Shown here: positions 34,583 to 43,865 of the stretch, piece by piece
Layout: each line of letters opens with the position of its first letter
Position numbering within the stretch: position 1 is the stretch's first letter
Assembly: GCA_020726025.1 (NCBI GenBank)
Contig: DYTH01000007.1
Location: forward strand, 1 to 50,194
Length of the DNA: 50,194 nt
Direction of reading: 5' to 3'
Origin: Syntrophus aciditrophicus
GTDB taxonomy: Bacteria; Desulfobacterota; Syntrophia; Syntrophales; UBA5619
Translations under genes and position numbers: made by a program
The notes under the pieces: model-generated
The model's database searches: none
Seen by the model: the letters and a program-made list of their open reading frames with translations, nothing else
What the model was told of the DNA's origin: nothing

Positions 34583-35911
34583 ATGACGAGAGTACTGCTC
34601 ATCGGAAACGGGGCGAGAGAACATGCGATTGCCGAGGCGATTATGCGCTCGCAACAAAACCCCGTTCTCTACGCATTCATGAAGACAAACAATCCGGGAA
34701 TAGCAGCCTTGGCGGACGGGGTTCGTCTGGGACGCTATGATGATCTGCGGGCGATCACGGAGTTTGCCCGCGAAAGCGGGATTGATTTCGCCTTTGTCGG
34801 CCCGGAGGACCCGCTTAGCAACGGTGTCGTCGATGCGCTGACGGCCAGGGGAATCCCGGCGGTCGGGCCGACCAGATCACTGGCCCGGCTCGAAACGTCG
34901 AAGTCGTTTACGCGCAATCTGGTGGAGAAATACGGCATTGCCGGCAATCCCCGTTTCCGTAATTTCCCGTCCCTGGATGGCATCGCGGGTTTTGTGGACG
35001 AACTGAACGACATTGTTCTGAAACCGGACGGACTGACCGGTGGCAAGGGGGTGCTTGTCCAGGGCGACCATTTTCAGACAAAGCAGGAAGCGATGGATCT
35101 CTGCCGGGACATTCTTTCTGTTCATCCAAGTGTAACCATCGAGGAAAAGCTCGAGGGGGAGGAGTTTTCGCTGCAGTGTCTCTGCGACGGCTTTACGGTT
35201 GTTGCCACCCCGCCGGTTCAGGATCACAAGCGTCGCTTTGCCGGCGACCGCGGGCCGAACACCGGCGGGATGGGGTCATACTCCGACGCGAATCACCTGC
35301 TGCCTTTTCTCGACGCCTCCGCCGTTGCCGAAGGACTGGAGATTACCCGAAAGGTGGCCGAGGCGCTGCGCGTGGAAACGGGGGTTCCCTACAAGGGCGT
35401 GCTCTACGGCGGGTTCATGACGACCCGTGCGGGGGTAAGGCTGATCGAGTACAACGCCCGTTTCGGCGACCCCGAGGCGATGAACATCCTGCCGCTCCTC
35501 GAGACCGATTTTATCGAGGTGTCGAGGGCGATCATCGAAGGCCGGTTGGACAGCCTTGACGTCAAATTTGCAAACAAGGCGACGGTATGCAAGTATGTCG
35601 TGCCGAAGGGTTATGGTCTGGCGGAGGGCTCTTCGGGTGATGCTTCTCTTTCATCCCGTATAGAAATCGGCGACACGAAGGGGGCGAGGCTCTACTACTC
35701 CTCCGTGGACAAGCGGGCGGATGGTCTCTACATGACCTCATCCCGGGCGATCGGGGTTGTCGGAATCGCCGACGATCTTGACGCGGCGGAAAGAATGGCC
35801 GAGAGCGCCGCGGGCGCAATCGGCGGGCCGGTCGATCACCGGCCTGATATCGGAAGCCGGGAGCTGATCCAGAAACGCGTGGACCACATGAAAAGATTGA
35901 CAAACACATAG
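34583..35911 (+). CDS. purD: Phosphoribosylamine-glycine ligase, archaeal-type
   Basis: This 442-residue ATP-grasp enzyme joins glycine to phosphoribosylamine in purine synthesis. It has LLIGNGAREHAIAEAI, FVGPEDPLSNGVVDALTARGIPAVGPT, the ATP-grasp segment LKPDGLTGGKGVLVQG, and the metal-binding end RLIEYNARFGDPEAMNILPLL. The segment YAFMKTNNPGIA is, as I recall, characteristic of the archaeal PurD branch rather than the common bacterial one. It has the ribosome site AAGGAG and begins the purine operon. Confidence 0.95.
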   Translation: MTRVLLIGNGAREHAIAEAIMRSQQNPVLYAFMKTNNPGIAALADGVRLGRYDDLRAITEFARESGIDFAFVGPEDPLSNGVVDALTARGIPAVGPTRSLARLETSKSFTRNLVEKYGIAGNPRFRNFPSLDGIAGFVDELNDIVLKPDGLTGGKGVLVQGDHFQTKQEAMDLCRDILSVHPSVTIEEKLEGEEFSLQCLCDGFTVVATPPVQDHKRRFAGDRGPNTGGMGSYSDANHLLPFLDASAVAEGLEITRKVAEALRVETGVPYKGVLYGGFMTTRAGVRLIEYNARFGDPEAMNILPLLETDFIEVSRAIIEGRLDSLDVKFANKATVCKYVVPKGYGLAEGSSGDASLSSRIEIGDTKGARLYYSSVDKRADGLYMTSSRAIGVVGIADDLDAAERMAESAAGAIGGPVDHRPDIGSRELIQKRVDHMKRLTNT

Positions 35912-35956
35912 CAGGGGCGCGTCATGCCGTGTCCCTGAAGAATTCAGGAGGTTGGA

Positions 35957-37528
35957 ATGCAGCAGAATCTGATAAAAAGGGCGCTCATCAGCGTCACCGA
36001 TAAAACAGGAATCGTCGAATTCGCGCAGGGGCTTCAGACGTTCGGCGTCGAAATTCTCTCGACCGGTGGAACGGCGGCGCAGTTGCGCAAAGCCGGCGTG
36101 GAAGTCGTGGATGTCTCCGATTACACAGGGTTCCCGGAAATGATGGATGGCCGCCTCAAGACGCTCCATCCGAAGATTCACGGGGGGCTTCTGGCGCTCA
36201 GGGACAAGCAGGAGCACCTCGACGCGCTGAAAAAACATGACATCGGGCTCATCGACATGGCGGTCATCAACCTTTACCGGTTTGAGGATACGGTGGCCAA
36301 GCCCGGCTGCACGCTTGCGGAGGCTATCGAAAACATCGACATCGGCGGCCCGACGATGCTGCGCGCCGCCTCGAAGAACTACCGCTTCGTCTCCGTTGTC
36401 ACCGACCCGGTCGATTACGGCATGATCCTCGCCGCCATGAAGGAAAACGGGGGCCGGATTTCCGAGGCGACCAACTTCGAACTGGCGAAGAAGACCTTCC
36501 AGCTTACCGCCCGCTACGACGGGGCGATTTCCAACTATCTTGGACTGATTGCGGCCGACGTCGAGGAGAAGCGGGAGTTTCCGGACACATTTACCGTGCA
36601 GTTCTCACGGGCGCAGGATCTCCGCTATGGGGAAAACCCCCACCAGAAGGCCGCCTTCTACCGGGAGAACGACCCGAAAATCTCCGCCCTCTCCAACGCA
36701 CGGCAGTTGCAGGGGAAAGAGCTTTCCTACAACAACATCATGGACGGAGACGCCGCCTGGCAGGTTGTCTCCGATTTTGATCTTCCCGGCGCGGTGATTA
36801 TCAAGCACGCCAATCCCTGCGGGGCGGCGACGTCGGAAGGCGACATGGCGGAGGCCTTTCGGAAGGCGCTTGCCGGCGACCCGGTTTCCGCCTTTGGCGG
36901 GATTGTCGCCCTGAACCGCCCGGTCGATGCGAAAACGGCGGAGGAGATGACAAAAACCTTTTTCGAGGTGATCCTTGCCCCTGCCTATTCAGCCGAGGCG
37001 ACCAGAATTCTGGAAACAAAACAGAACGTCCGGGTGCTGGAAATCCCCTCCGCGTGCGACCGGCGCGCCTCGGGCTACGATTTCCGGCGGGTGATGGGAG
37101 GGCTCCTCTTGCAGGAGCGCGATATGGCCGCGTACGATATAAGAAAAGCCCGGGTTGCAACAAAACGCGCCCCGACCGAGACCGAATACCAGGCGCTCGA
37201 TTTTGCCTGGAGAATTGTCAAGCATGTGAAATCCAATGCGATTGTCTTTACGACGAACGACCAGCTCGTCGGCCTTGGCGCCGGCCAGACCAGTCGGGTC
37301 GATTCGGTGAAGCTCGCGATCATGAAGGCAGTCCTCCCCACGACGGGCGCCGTTGTCGGCTCGGACGCCTTTTTCCCGTTCCGCGACGGGATCGACATCG
37401 CCGCCAGGGCGGGCGTGACCGCCATTGTTCAGCCGGGCGGATCGATGAAGGACGATGAGGCGATCCAGGCGGCGGACGAGCACGGGATCGCCATGCTGTT
37501 TACCGGGATGAGGCATTTCCGGCATTGA
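35957..37528 (+). CDS. purH: Bifunctional AICAR formyltransferase/IMP cyclohydrolase
   Basis: This 523-residue enzyme catalyses the last two steps of IMP synthesis. The N-terminal MGS-like cyclohydrolase domain has [24 protein letters not shown] and [16 protein letters not shown]. The transformylase domain has [21 protein letters not shown] and [13 protein letters not shown]. The length is standard. It lies 45 bp after purD. In the ancestral arrangement purE began about 53 bp downstream, before MITE copy F inserted. Confidence 0.97.
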   Translation: MQQNLIKRALISVTDKTGIVEFAQGLQTFGVEILSTGGTAAQLRKAGVEVVDVSDYTGFPEMMDGRLKTLHPKIHGGLLALRDKQEHLDALKKHDIGLIDMAVINLYRFEDTVAKPGCTLAEAIENIDIGGPTMLRAASKNYRFVSVVTDPVDYGMILAAMKENGGRISEATNFELAKKTFQLTARYDGAISNYLGLIAADVEEKREFPDTFTVQFSRAQDLRYGENPHQKAAFYRENDPKISALSNARQLQGKELSYNNIMDGDAAWQVVSDFDLPGAVIIKHANPCGAATSEGDMAEAFRKALAGDPVSAFGGIVALNRPVDAKTAEEMTKTFFEVILAPAYSAEATRILETKQNVRVLEIPSACDRRASGYDFRRVMGGLLLQERDMAAYDIRKARVATKRAPTETEYQALDFAWRIVKHVKSNAIVFTTNDQLVGLGAGQTSRVDSVKLAIMKAVLPTTGAVVGSDAFFPFRDGIDIAARAGVTAIVQPGGSMKDDEAIQAADEHGIAMLFTGMRHFRH

Positions 37529-37566
37529 TGGCCGTAAAATGCAGGCATTTTTGAGATTAACATTTT

Positions 37567-37719
37567 GATGAACTCGTCAAAAGTACAAAAACCGTCATTC
37601 CGGCGAAAGCCGGAATCCAGAAGCACCTAAATTCACTGGATTATGAACATTAAGCTTCGCTTTCCGTGTCAAGCACGGAATGACAAAAAGGGGCAAAATC
37701 GACTTTTGACGAGTTCATC
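37567..37719 (-). mobile_element. MITE copy F between purH and purE, carrying the 21-bp unit
   Basis: This 153-bp element equals 132 bp plus a 21-bp insert. Perfect CATTTT duplications flank it (37561-37566 and 37720-37725). Orientation is opposite to copy C. The hairpin site GGATT/CCGTG is split by the 21-bp unit at 37643-37663. Removing the element restores a compact purH-purE junction. Confidence 0.95.
37643..37663 (-). repeat. 21-bp unit inserted inside MITE copy F
   Basis: Relative to copies C and E, exactly 21 extra bases (containing ACATTAAGCTTCGCTTT) lie between GGATT and CCGTG. They are the reverse complement of the cupin insertion at 8021-8041 except for one end base. Confidence 0.88.
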
Positions 37720-37740
37720 CATTTTGTACAGGGTGAAAAT

Positions 37741-38244
37741 ATGCCAGAAAAATCGGACGTTTTAGTGAGTGTCGTGATGGGCAGCGACTCTGATCTGCCC
37801 GTGATGGAAGAGGCGGCAAAGATTCTGGAGTCTTTTGCTGTACCGTATGAGCTTTTTCTCACTTCGGCCCACCGGACCCCCGAGCGGACGACAACGTTTG
37901 CCCGCGGCGCCGCCGGACGGGGGATTCGGGTAATCATCGTCGGGGCGGGGGCCGCCGCCCATCTTGCCGGCGTGATCGCCTCCCAGACGCCCCTGCCGGT
38001 CATTGGCGTGCCGATCGACGCCACAGCCCTCCAGGGTTTGGATGCGCTTCTGGCAACGGTGCAGATGCCCGGCGGCATTCCCGTGGCGACGATGGCGATC
38101 GGCAAGGCCGGGGCGAAAAACGCCGCCCTTTTTGCCGTGCGCATCCTGGCTGGTGAAAACAGGGAGCTTGCCCTGCGGCTTGAAGGCTATGTTGCCAAAA
38201 TGGCCGAAGATGTGGAGAAAAAACAGGCGAATCTCTCAAGATGA
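37741..38244 (+). CDS. purE: N5-carboxyaminoimidazole ribonucleotide mutase (class I PurE)
   Basis: This 167-residue protein has VVMGSDSDLPVMEEAA, the active-site SAHRTPERT, GAGAAAHLAGVIAS and MPGGIPVATMAIG. It moves the carboxyl group from N5 to C4 of the imidazole ribonucleotide in purine synthesis. No purK is present in the window. Its 3' end overlaps tsaC by 4 bp. Confidence 0.95.
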   Translation: MPEKSDVLVSVVMGSDSDLPVMEEAAKILESFAVPYELFLTSAHRTPERTTTFARGAAGRGIRVIIVGAGAAAHLAGVIASQTPLPVIGVPIDATALQGLDALLATVQMPGGIPVATMAIGKAGAKNAALFAVRILAGENRELALRLEGYVAKMAEDVEKKQANLSR

Positions 38245-38885
38245 CGACCCTGATCGCGATTGATCCCCGGAGTCCTGCCCCGGATAAAATCGCCGAGGCC
38301 GTTGCCATTTTGAAGGGCGGCGGCGTCATTGCCTATCCCACGGAGACCTTCTACGGTCTCGGCGCGGATGCGCTCAACGAGAAGGCTATTGAGAAGATAT
38401 TTGTCGTGAAGGGGCGCGCGTTTAAAAATCCCGTTTCGGTCATTATTGCCACGGAAGGGGATATTCTCCCTCTCGTTTCGGAAGTTCCTGAAACGGCAAA
38501 GATACTGATGAAAACATTCTGGCCGGGGCCTCTAACTTTGGTTTTCACGGCATCTAACCGTGTTTCTCATCTCCTGACGGCGGGAAGCGGAAAAATAGGT
38601 ATCCGCGTTTCCAGCCACCCGATTGCCGCACTTCTGGTCCAGGCTCTCGGCGCCCCTTTGACCGCAACAAGCGCCAACCGCTCCGGGGAATCGGAAAACG
38701 CCTCCGCAAGCGGGGTTGTTAAATCACTCAGCGATCTTCCCGATGCGATCATCGATGGCGATGAAACCCCCGGTCAGCCCGGCTCAACCATTCTTGACGT
38801 CACTGTATTTCCCCCCCGGATTCTCCGCGAGGGGGCAATTCCCGGTAAAAAAATCCACTCCGCAATCGAACGTGTGTCCCGCTGA
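38241..38885 (+). CDS. tsaC: Threonylcarbamoyl-AMP synthase (Sua5/YrdC/TsaC family)
   Basis: The 214-residue YrdC-domain protein has GGVIAYPTETFYGLGADA, the KGRAFKNPVSVII basic motif, FWPGPLTLVF, and LTATSANRSGE. It activates threonine and bicarbonate to threonylcarbamoyl-AMP for t6A37 of tRNA. The C-terminal Sua5 domain is absent, as usual for the short form. The ATG overlaps the purE stop (ATGA), so it is translationally coupled. Confidence 0.93.
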   Translation: MTTLIAIDPRSPAPDKIAEAVAILKGGGVIAYPTETFYGLGADALNEKAIEKIFVVKGRAFKNPVSVIIATEGDILPLVSEVPETAKILMKTFWPGPLTLVFTASNRVSHLLTAGSGKIGIRVSSHPIAALLVQALGAPLTATSANRSGESENASASGVVKSLSDLPDAIIDGDETPGQPGSTILDVTVFPPRILREGAIPGKKIHSAIERVSR

Positions 38886-38946
38886 GGCGTTCATCTTTCG
38901 ATAACCCGTTGTGAGAGCTTGCATTTTTCATGAAATCAGCCAAATT

Positions 38947-39015
38947 GTCACACCGTCGAAAGACGGTGTCCAGTCCTTTTAATATCTTCTGAAACCCGGT
39001 CTTCGCCGGGGCGAC
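38947..39015 (+). repeat. MITE-core-like hairpin pair without MITE termini
   Basis: CACCGTC-GAAA-GACGGTG (38951-38968) followed by GTCCAG, then a CCCGG/CCGGG hairpin ending near GCGAC (39012), resembles the core of MITE copies B-inner and G. The GATG/CATC terminal repeats are missing. It may be a core that has not been captured or has lost its ends. Confidence 0.55.
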
Positions 39016-39102
39016 GCAAACGGGAATATTTCCAAATATCTCGCTGACTTCGGCTCCGTGATGTGGAAATTGACGGCGTTTTCAACGTTCCTGCGGCGGG
39101 GG

Positions 39103-41115
39103 TTAAACGGTGGCGGTTTGTGCAGACCGGCGGCTGCGCCACTGGTAGAGAAATCCCAGCGCCAGCATGGACAGACCGATCAGATCGGTAAAAGCGCCAG
39201 GATCAATCAAAAGCAGTCCTCCGGCCGCAAACCAGATTCGCTCCCACCACTTCATGTCTGTAAAACAGAACCCGATCATTGCGATGCCTACCCCCAGCAT
39301 TCCCCCTGAGGCGGTCAGCAGATTTCGTATAAGCAAAAGAGGCGTCGTCCCGATCAGAATCATCGCCGGATTGTAAACGAAGATGTACGGGATGATGAAG
39401 GCCCCGATAGCCAGTTTGGTGGACGTAACGCCCGTCCAGAAAGGATCCGATTTGGCAATGCCCGCTCCGGCGTAGGCGGCGAGGGCAACCGGTGGGGTGA
39501 TGTCCGCCACGATCCCGAAATAGAAGACAAAAAGGTGAGCGGCCAGAAGCGGCACCCCGAGCATGACAAGGGCGGGGGCGGCAATCGTCGAGGTGATGAC
39601 GTAATTGGCCGTCGTCGGGACCCCCATACCGAGAATCAGCGAGGTAATCATCGTGAAAAACAGGGTGAAGAAAAGATTGCCCCCTGCTATCTCAACAATG
39701 CCGTTGCCCATTTTGAGACCGATTCCGGTAAGCGTAACAACGCCGACGATGATTCCCGCTGTTGCACAGGCAATGGCAACGCCTACAGCGTTACGCGCAC
39801 CGTTCTGCAGGGCGGTGATGATGTCCCAGGGACTCATGCGGGTGAGCTTGTTAATCATCCCAGCCACGATGGATAATCCCAGTCCGACCAGGGCGGCGAA
39901 TGTCGGCGTGTAGCCCTCGGTGAGGACGTAGATGATGGCAAGAAGCGGGACAAAAAGATGACCTCTTTCCTTCATGACATTGAAAAATCGGGGCAACTGA
40001 TCGCGACTCATACCTTTGAGACCGCACCGCTTGGCCTCGAAATGAACCTCGATAAAGATGCCGAGAAAGTACAGACAGGCCGGAATGGTAGCGGCCTTGG
40101 CAATCGTTACGTAGGGGGTGTTGGTGAACTCGGCGATCAGAAAGGCCGCAGCTCCCATGATCGGAGGCATGATCTGCCCGCCGGTTGACGCGGATGCCTC
40201 AACGGCTGCGGCAAATTCCGGCCGGTAACCCAGTTTTTTCATCATGGGTATGGTAAAGCTTCCCGAGCCGACCGTATTGGCGACAGAGCTTCCCGAAACA
40301 GTGCCCTCCAGGGCGCTGGTAATGACGGCGACCTTTGCGGGGCCACCCGAAGCCCATCCGGCTATCGCGTCGGCAAGGTCGATGAAGAGCTTGCCGACCC
40401 CCGTTTTTTCAAGAAAAGCGCCGAAAAGTATGAAAAGAAAAATGAAAGTGGCCGACACGCCGAGCGGTATCCCCAGGACGCCCTCTGTCGTGAAGTACAT
40501 GTGCGAGACGATTCTCCGGATTGGATAACCGCGGTGGGCGAGAAACCCGGGGAAATAGGGGCCGAAATAGGAGTATAGAAGAAAAATGGAGGCAATGACG
40601 ACGATGGGAAGCCCCACGACGCGGCGGGCTGCTTCCAGCGTAAGCAGCACCCCGCAGGCGCCGACGATGAAGTCCATCTGGGTATAATCGCCTCCTGCCT
40701 CCATGATGCGGGTATAGTTTAGGGTCATGTAGGCGCCGACATAAACGGCAAAAGCGGCAAAGATATAATTGTACCACTGGAGTTTGTTGAGGGTTTTTTT
40801 TGCAGTCATCGGGTAGAGCAGAAAGACGAGGGCAAACGCAAACGAGAGGTGCACGGATCTCTGCATCTGGGCGGGGAGCATCCCGAACATTGCCGTATAA
40901 ATATGGAAGCATGAGAAGGCGACGGCAATCCAGAAAACAAGCCAGTGGTCGAAGCCGACAAGCTTGCGGAAGTTCGATTCCTTGTCAACCTTTTTGAGCA
41001 GCTCCTCCAGCTCTTCCTGCGACACCTCGGAAACCATCTCGCTGGTGCTGCCGATTGTCTGCAGCGGAAGCTGTTCCCCCGCCTTTTCCCGATCATTGCT
41101 CATTTCCATAGACAT
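39103..41115 (-). CDS. TRAP transporter permease, fused small and large subunits (4TM/12TM)
   Basis: This 670-residue membrane protein has a first third with four helices (the DctQ-like part, e.g. LVFWIAVAFSCFHIYTAMFGML). The rest is the DctM-like permease: ALEGTVSGSSVANTVGSGSFTIPMMKKLGYRPEFAAAVEASASTGGQIMPPIMGAAAF region and GMGVPTTANYVITSTIAAPALV region. This TIGR02123 fusion goes with TAXI-type binding proteins and drives ion-coupled uptake of organic acids. Start may be 41115 or 41109; the first overlaps the DUF1850 gene by 16 bp. Confidence 0.95.
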   Translation of the reverse strand: MSMEMSNDREKAGEQLPLQTIGSTSEMVSEVSQEELEELLKKVDKESNFRKLVGFDHWLVFWIAVAFSCFHIYTAMFGMLPAQMQRSVHLSFAFALVFLLYPMTAKKTLNKLQWYNYIFAAFAVYVGAYMTLNYTRIMEAGGDYTQMDFIVGACGVLLTLEAARRVVGLPIVVIASIFLLYSYFGPYFPGFLAHRGYPIRRIVSHMYFTTEGVLGIPLGVSATFIFLFILFGAFLEKTGVGKLFIDLADAIAGWASGGPAKVAVITSALEGTVSGSSVANTVGSGSFTIPMMKKLGYRPEFAAAVEASASTGGQIMPPIMGAAAFLIAEFTNTPYVTIAKAATIPACLYFLGIFIEVHFEAKRCGLKGMSRDQLPRFFNVMKERGHLFVPLLAIIYVLTEGYTPTFAALVGLGLSIVAGMINKLTRMSPWDIITALQNGARNAVGVAIACATAGIIVGVVTLTGIGLKMGNGIVEIAGGNLFFTLFFTMITSLILGMGVPTTANYVITSTIAAPALVMLGVPLLAAHLFVFYFGIVADITPPVALAAYAGAGIAKSDPFWTGVTSTKLAIGAFIIPYIFVYNPAMILIGTTPLLLIRNLLTASGGMLGVGIAMIGFCFTDMKWWERIWFAAGGLLLIDPGAFTDLIGLSMLALGFLYQWRSRRSAQTATV

Positions 41116-41654
41116 CCTTGTGTAAGTATTTGGAGTAAAGACTTTTTTTCAGAAGAAAAACAAAGGGTCCTTCCCGGATTCGCGAGAGACGCGAAGGGGA
41201 TTTCACGCCCTTTGAGATGAAGCTGGTGTTTTGCGACCCTTCCCACGAATATTCTGACGTCGAAAACGAGTCGGTTTACCGTGTATTCAAGCCACCCATC
41301 CTTCCCAACCCGCAGTGGATTTTCCGGGGTGGTTGTCTCCGGCATTCCTGCTCCGAAGGCATCATAACGGGAGCGGGCAATGAGCAGTTGTGTCCCCTGA
41401 ATCCGCAGATAATCGTAAACGGGGCGCTTGTTTACCGAGTGTATATAAGAAACAGCCCACTCTTCACCTTCGGTCATGCGGGCGCATAAAACGGTTGTTT
41501 CCGGGTTGAGTGTTTTTACGACCAGAGCAGATTGTGTGGGGGCCAGCAACAGATACAGCATGCCGAGGGCGATGACCGCTATAAACGCCCCCGGCATGTT
41601 TCTTTTAAAGTGTCCAACGAAAACAGGGGAGAGATGGGAACTTTTCTGTTCCAT
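41100..41654 (-). CDS. DUF1850 protein of a TAXI TRAP operon
   Basis: This 184-residue protein has one N-terminal membrane helix (AFIAVIALGMLYLLLAPTQSALVV) and the DUF1850 signature EEWAVSYIHSVNKRPVYDYLRI. Such proteins are regularly encoded between the binding protein and fused permease of TAXI TRAP systems; their role is unknown. It lies 16 bp after the receptor gene and overlaps the permease gene. Confidence 0.9.
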   Translation of the reverse strand: MEQKSSHLSPVFVGHFKRNMPGAFIAVIALGMLYLLLAPTQSALVVKTLNPETTVLCARMTEGEEWAVSYIHSVNKRPVYDYLRIQGTQLLIARSRYDAFGAGMPETTTPENPLRVGKDGWLEYTVNRLVFDVRIFVGRVAKHQLHLKGREIPFASLANPGRTLCFSSEKKSLLQILTQGCLWK

Positions 41655-41670
41655 CTTCGTTTCTCACCTG

Positions 41671-42645
41671 TTATTTCATTAAGCCCTTTTCTTTATAGTA
41701 CTTCGCCGCACCCGGATGAAAGGGAATGGAAACCCCGGACGATGCGGTTTTGATGTTCAGCTCTTTTCCCTTGGCGTGGGCGACGGCAAGCTCGCCCTGG
41801 TTTTCGAAAATGGCTTTAACCATACCGTACACCGCATCGGTCGAAAGATCCGTGCTTGCGATGAGAACTGCGTTGACGGCAACGGTCTTCACCGGAGATG
41901 CCTGATTTTTATACGTGTTGGCCGGTATGGTGAAGGAACTCAAAAAGGGATATTTTTTGACGATTGCAGACGCCTTGGCTTCGGAAATATTGACTATCTT
42001 GACGCTGCGCTGAGCGCCTATATCCATGATCGCCGCATTGGGGATGCCCGCCGTGACAATGAAAGCGTCAATGTGCTTGTCCTTGAACTGCTCGGCGCTC
42101 TCAGAAAAAGAAAGGTACTGGGCCTTCACGTCCTCTTTTTTGAGACCGTAGATGTCGCAGAGCTGGCGGAAGTTCGCTTCGGTGCCGCTCCCCGGTGCGC
42201 CGACCCCAACCTTCAACCCCTTCAAATCATCAAAACTGTCGATTTTGCTGTCTTCCCGGACAACTACCTGGATCACCTCCGGGTAAAGAACCGCCACGGC
42301 TGCCATTTTGGTCAGCTTTTCCTTGAAGGCCTCTTTGGCGTTGAAGGCGAAATCGACCGTATCGCTCTGGACGATGGCAAGCTCCGCTTCATTGCGGTTT
42401 ACAAGGCGCACATTTTCCACGGAGGCGCCGGTCGCCTGCGCTGTAACATTCATGCCAGGTATTTTGGAGTTCCATATCTTTGCCATGGCGCCTCCAAACG
42501 GATAGTAGGTTCCCGCAGTTCCCCCTGTTGCCAGCACGAGGTTATTGCCGGCCGCTCCGACCCCTGCGGCTGTTCCAGCAATCAGCAGTATAGAAACGCA
42601 GGTACTCAACAACATCTTCATAAAGCCCGCTCTGTTTTTCTCCAT
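41671..42645 (-). CDS. TAXI-family TRAP transporter substrate-binding protein
   Basis: The 324-residue protein has a signal peptide (KMLLSTCVSILLIAGTAAGVGAAG) and the TAXI signature LATGGTAGTYYPFGGAMAKIWN, then GVGAPGSGTEANFRQ. It captures an organic acid (unknown) in the periplasm for the fused permease. The ATG at 42645 follows GGAGG; an upstream in-frame extension to 42753 is not needed. It is the first gene of the three-gene transport operon. Confidence 0.95.
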   Translation of the reverse strand: MEKNRAGFMKMLLSTCVSILLIAGTAAGVGAAGNNLVLATGGTAGTYYPFGGAMAKIWNSKIPGMNVTAQATGASVENVRLVNRNEAELAIVQSDTVDFAFNAKEAFKEKLTKMAAVAVLYPEVIQVVVREDSKIDSFDDLKGLKVGVGAPGSGTEANFRQLCDIYGLKKEDVKAQYLSFSESAEQFKDKHIDAFIVTAGIPNAAIMDIGAQRSVKIVNISEAKASAIVKKYPFLSSFTIPANTYKNQASPVKTVAVNAVLIASTDLSTDAVYGMVKAIFENQGELAVAHAKGKELNIKTASSGVSIPFHPGAAKYYKEKGLMK

Positions 42646-42833
42646 CTTACGTCCTCCTTTTTTTTGTGCGAAAATTGACATTGGCGCGGGACTATATGGA
42701 CTTGCGGCGTTCATGTCAAGAAGATTATGATTCTTTTTCCCGGGCCTTGACATCGGGCATGGCCGCCCCTATATTCCCCGGCGATGCACGAAACGCAAGA
42801 GGAATACTTTTTCAGAGGTCAAGGAGGTAAGCG

Positions 42834-43034
42834 GTGCCGATTCACGAGTTCAAGTGCCAGAAATGCGGAAATGTTTTTGAATATCTGTGCCTTCGCAGCG
42901 ACGACAAATACCACGTGGTCTGTCCGGATTGCGGACATGGAAAGACGGATATCCAGTTATCCACCTTTGCATCGTCGGGAGGAAGCGCGGGCGGTTTTAC
43001 GTCATCCTGCGCCTCATCGGGCCGTTTTTCCTGA
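42834..43034 (+). CDS. FmdB-family zinc-ribbon regulatory protein
   Basis: This 66-residue protein has CQKC (Cys8, Cys11) and CPDC (Cys30, Cys33) forming a single zinc ribbon, then a Ser/Gly-rich tail. FmdB-type proteins are named as putative transcription factors, but the function is poorly known. It starts at GTG with a perfect AAGGAGG. It lies 71 bp before thioredoxin, probably in one transcript. Confidence 0.9.
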   Translation: MPIHEFKCQKCGNVFEYLCLRSDDKYHVVCPDCGHGKTDIQLSTFASSGGSAGGFTSSCASSGRFS

Positions 43035-43105
43035 GCAGGATAGTTCGCTGCGGTCCGCAGCGTAAACGGAACAACAAATGAAAGGTTGCAAGGAGGTTTT
43101 AACAG

Positions 43106-43423
43106 ATGGTTCACGAGGTAAATGACAGCAATTTCAAAGATGTGGTGCTCAGTGCCGAACTGCCGGCGCTTGTTGATTTCTGGGCGCCCTGGTGCGGTCC
43201 CTGCATCAAGGTATCGCCGGTCGTGGAAAAACTTGCCGGTGAATATGTCGGCAAGGCCCATTTCTGCAAGATAAACGTTGACGAAGCGCCGGAAGTTGCA
43301 ATCAATTACGGCATAAGAAGCATCCCGACATTGATGGTTTTCAAGGGCGGGGACAAGGTAAACCAGGTGATCGGGGCCGTGCCGGAATCGAAGATCAAGG
43401 CCATGCTTGACGAACATGTGTAG
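43106..43423 (+). CDS. trxA: Thioredoxin
   Basis: This 105-residue thioredoxin has the active site WCGPC at residues 29-33 and the cis-proline loop YGIRSIPTLMVFKGG. It is a standard-length cytoplasmic disulfide reductant. The ribosome site is AAGGAGG. A strong terminator follows at 43437-43489. Confidence 0.95.
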   Translation: MVHEVNDSNFKDVVLSAELPALVDFWAPWCGPCIKVSPVVEKLAGEYVGKAHFCKINVDEAPEVAINYGIRSIPTLMVFKGGDKVNQVIGAVPESKIKAMLDEHV

Positions 43424-43436
43424 GCAGGACAATCTT

Positions 43437-43489
43437 ATGCGAACGGCGAGGCGTGTTCCAAAAATTACCTCCCGTTCGCATCCTTTTTT
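43437..43489 (+). terminator. Intrinsic terminator after thioredoxin
   Basis: ATGCGAACGG (43437-43446) pairs with CCGTTCGCAT (43472-43481), followed by CC and six T. Confidence 0.85.
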
Positions 43490-43590
43490 ACATCCAGATC
43501 ATCCCGGTTTCAAGCAGCATCTCCATCCTTTTGTATAAAATATGATTTTTCCGCACAATATCAATACATTGCACAATCATGTTTTCGCAG

Positions 43591-43770
43591 GGGCAATTGT
43601 GGACATTAAGCTTGAGGAACTCGTCAAAAGTCGATTTTGCCCCTTTTTGTCATTCCGTGCTTGACACGGAATCCAGAGATTTCAACGTGTTACAAAAACA
43701 CTGGACACCGGTTTTCACCGGTGTGACGACTTTTTACGAGAACATCAAGCTTCGCTTTCACGAATTGCCC
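43591..43770. repeat. Hairpin with the 21-bp unit in its loop, interrupted by MITE copy G
   Basis: GGGCAATTGTG (43591-43601) is complementary to CAC-G-AATTGCCC (43759-43770). Without the MITE and its duplication, these arms enclose one copy of the 21-bp unit (left part 43603-43613, right part to 43758). This shows an uninterrupted-locus context for the unit: the loop of a hairpin. Confidence 0.65.
43614..43746 (+). mobile_element. MITE copy G
   Basis: This 133-bp element is flanked by perfect AAGCTT duplications (43608-43613 and 43747-43752), which lie inside a 21-bp unit. Left end GAGGAACTCGTCAAAAGTC (one change), right end CTTTTTACGAGAACATC. The core pairs one GGATTCC-type half with one CACCGG-type half, a chimera of the two core types. 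Confidence 0.93.
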
Positions 43771-43865
43771 TGCTCGGCGACCCCGTATCTGAAATTTTCA
43801 TCATGCGTTGTGCTCGCACCGGGCATGGCGGTTTGTAAGGGTAAAATGCGGATATCTACAGGTGT

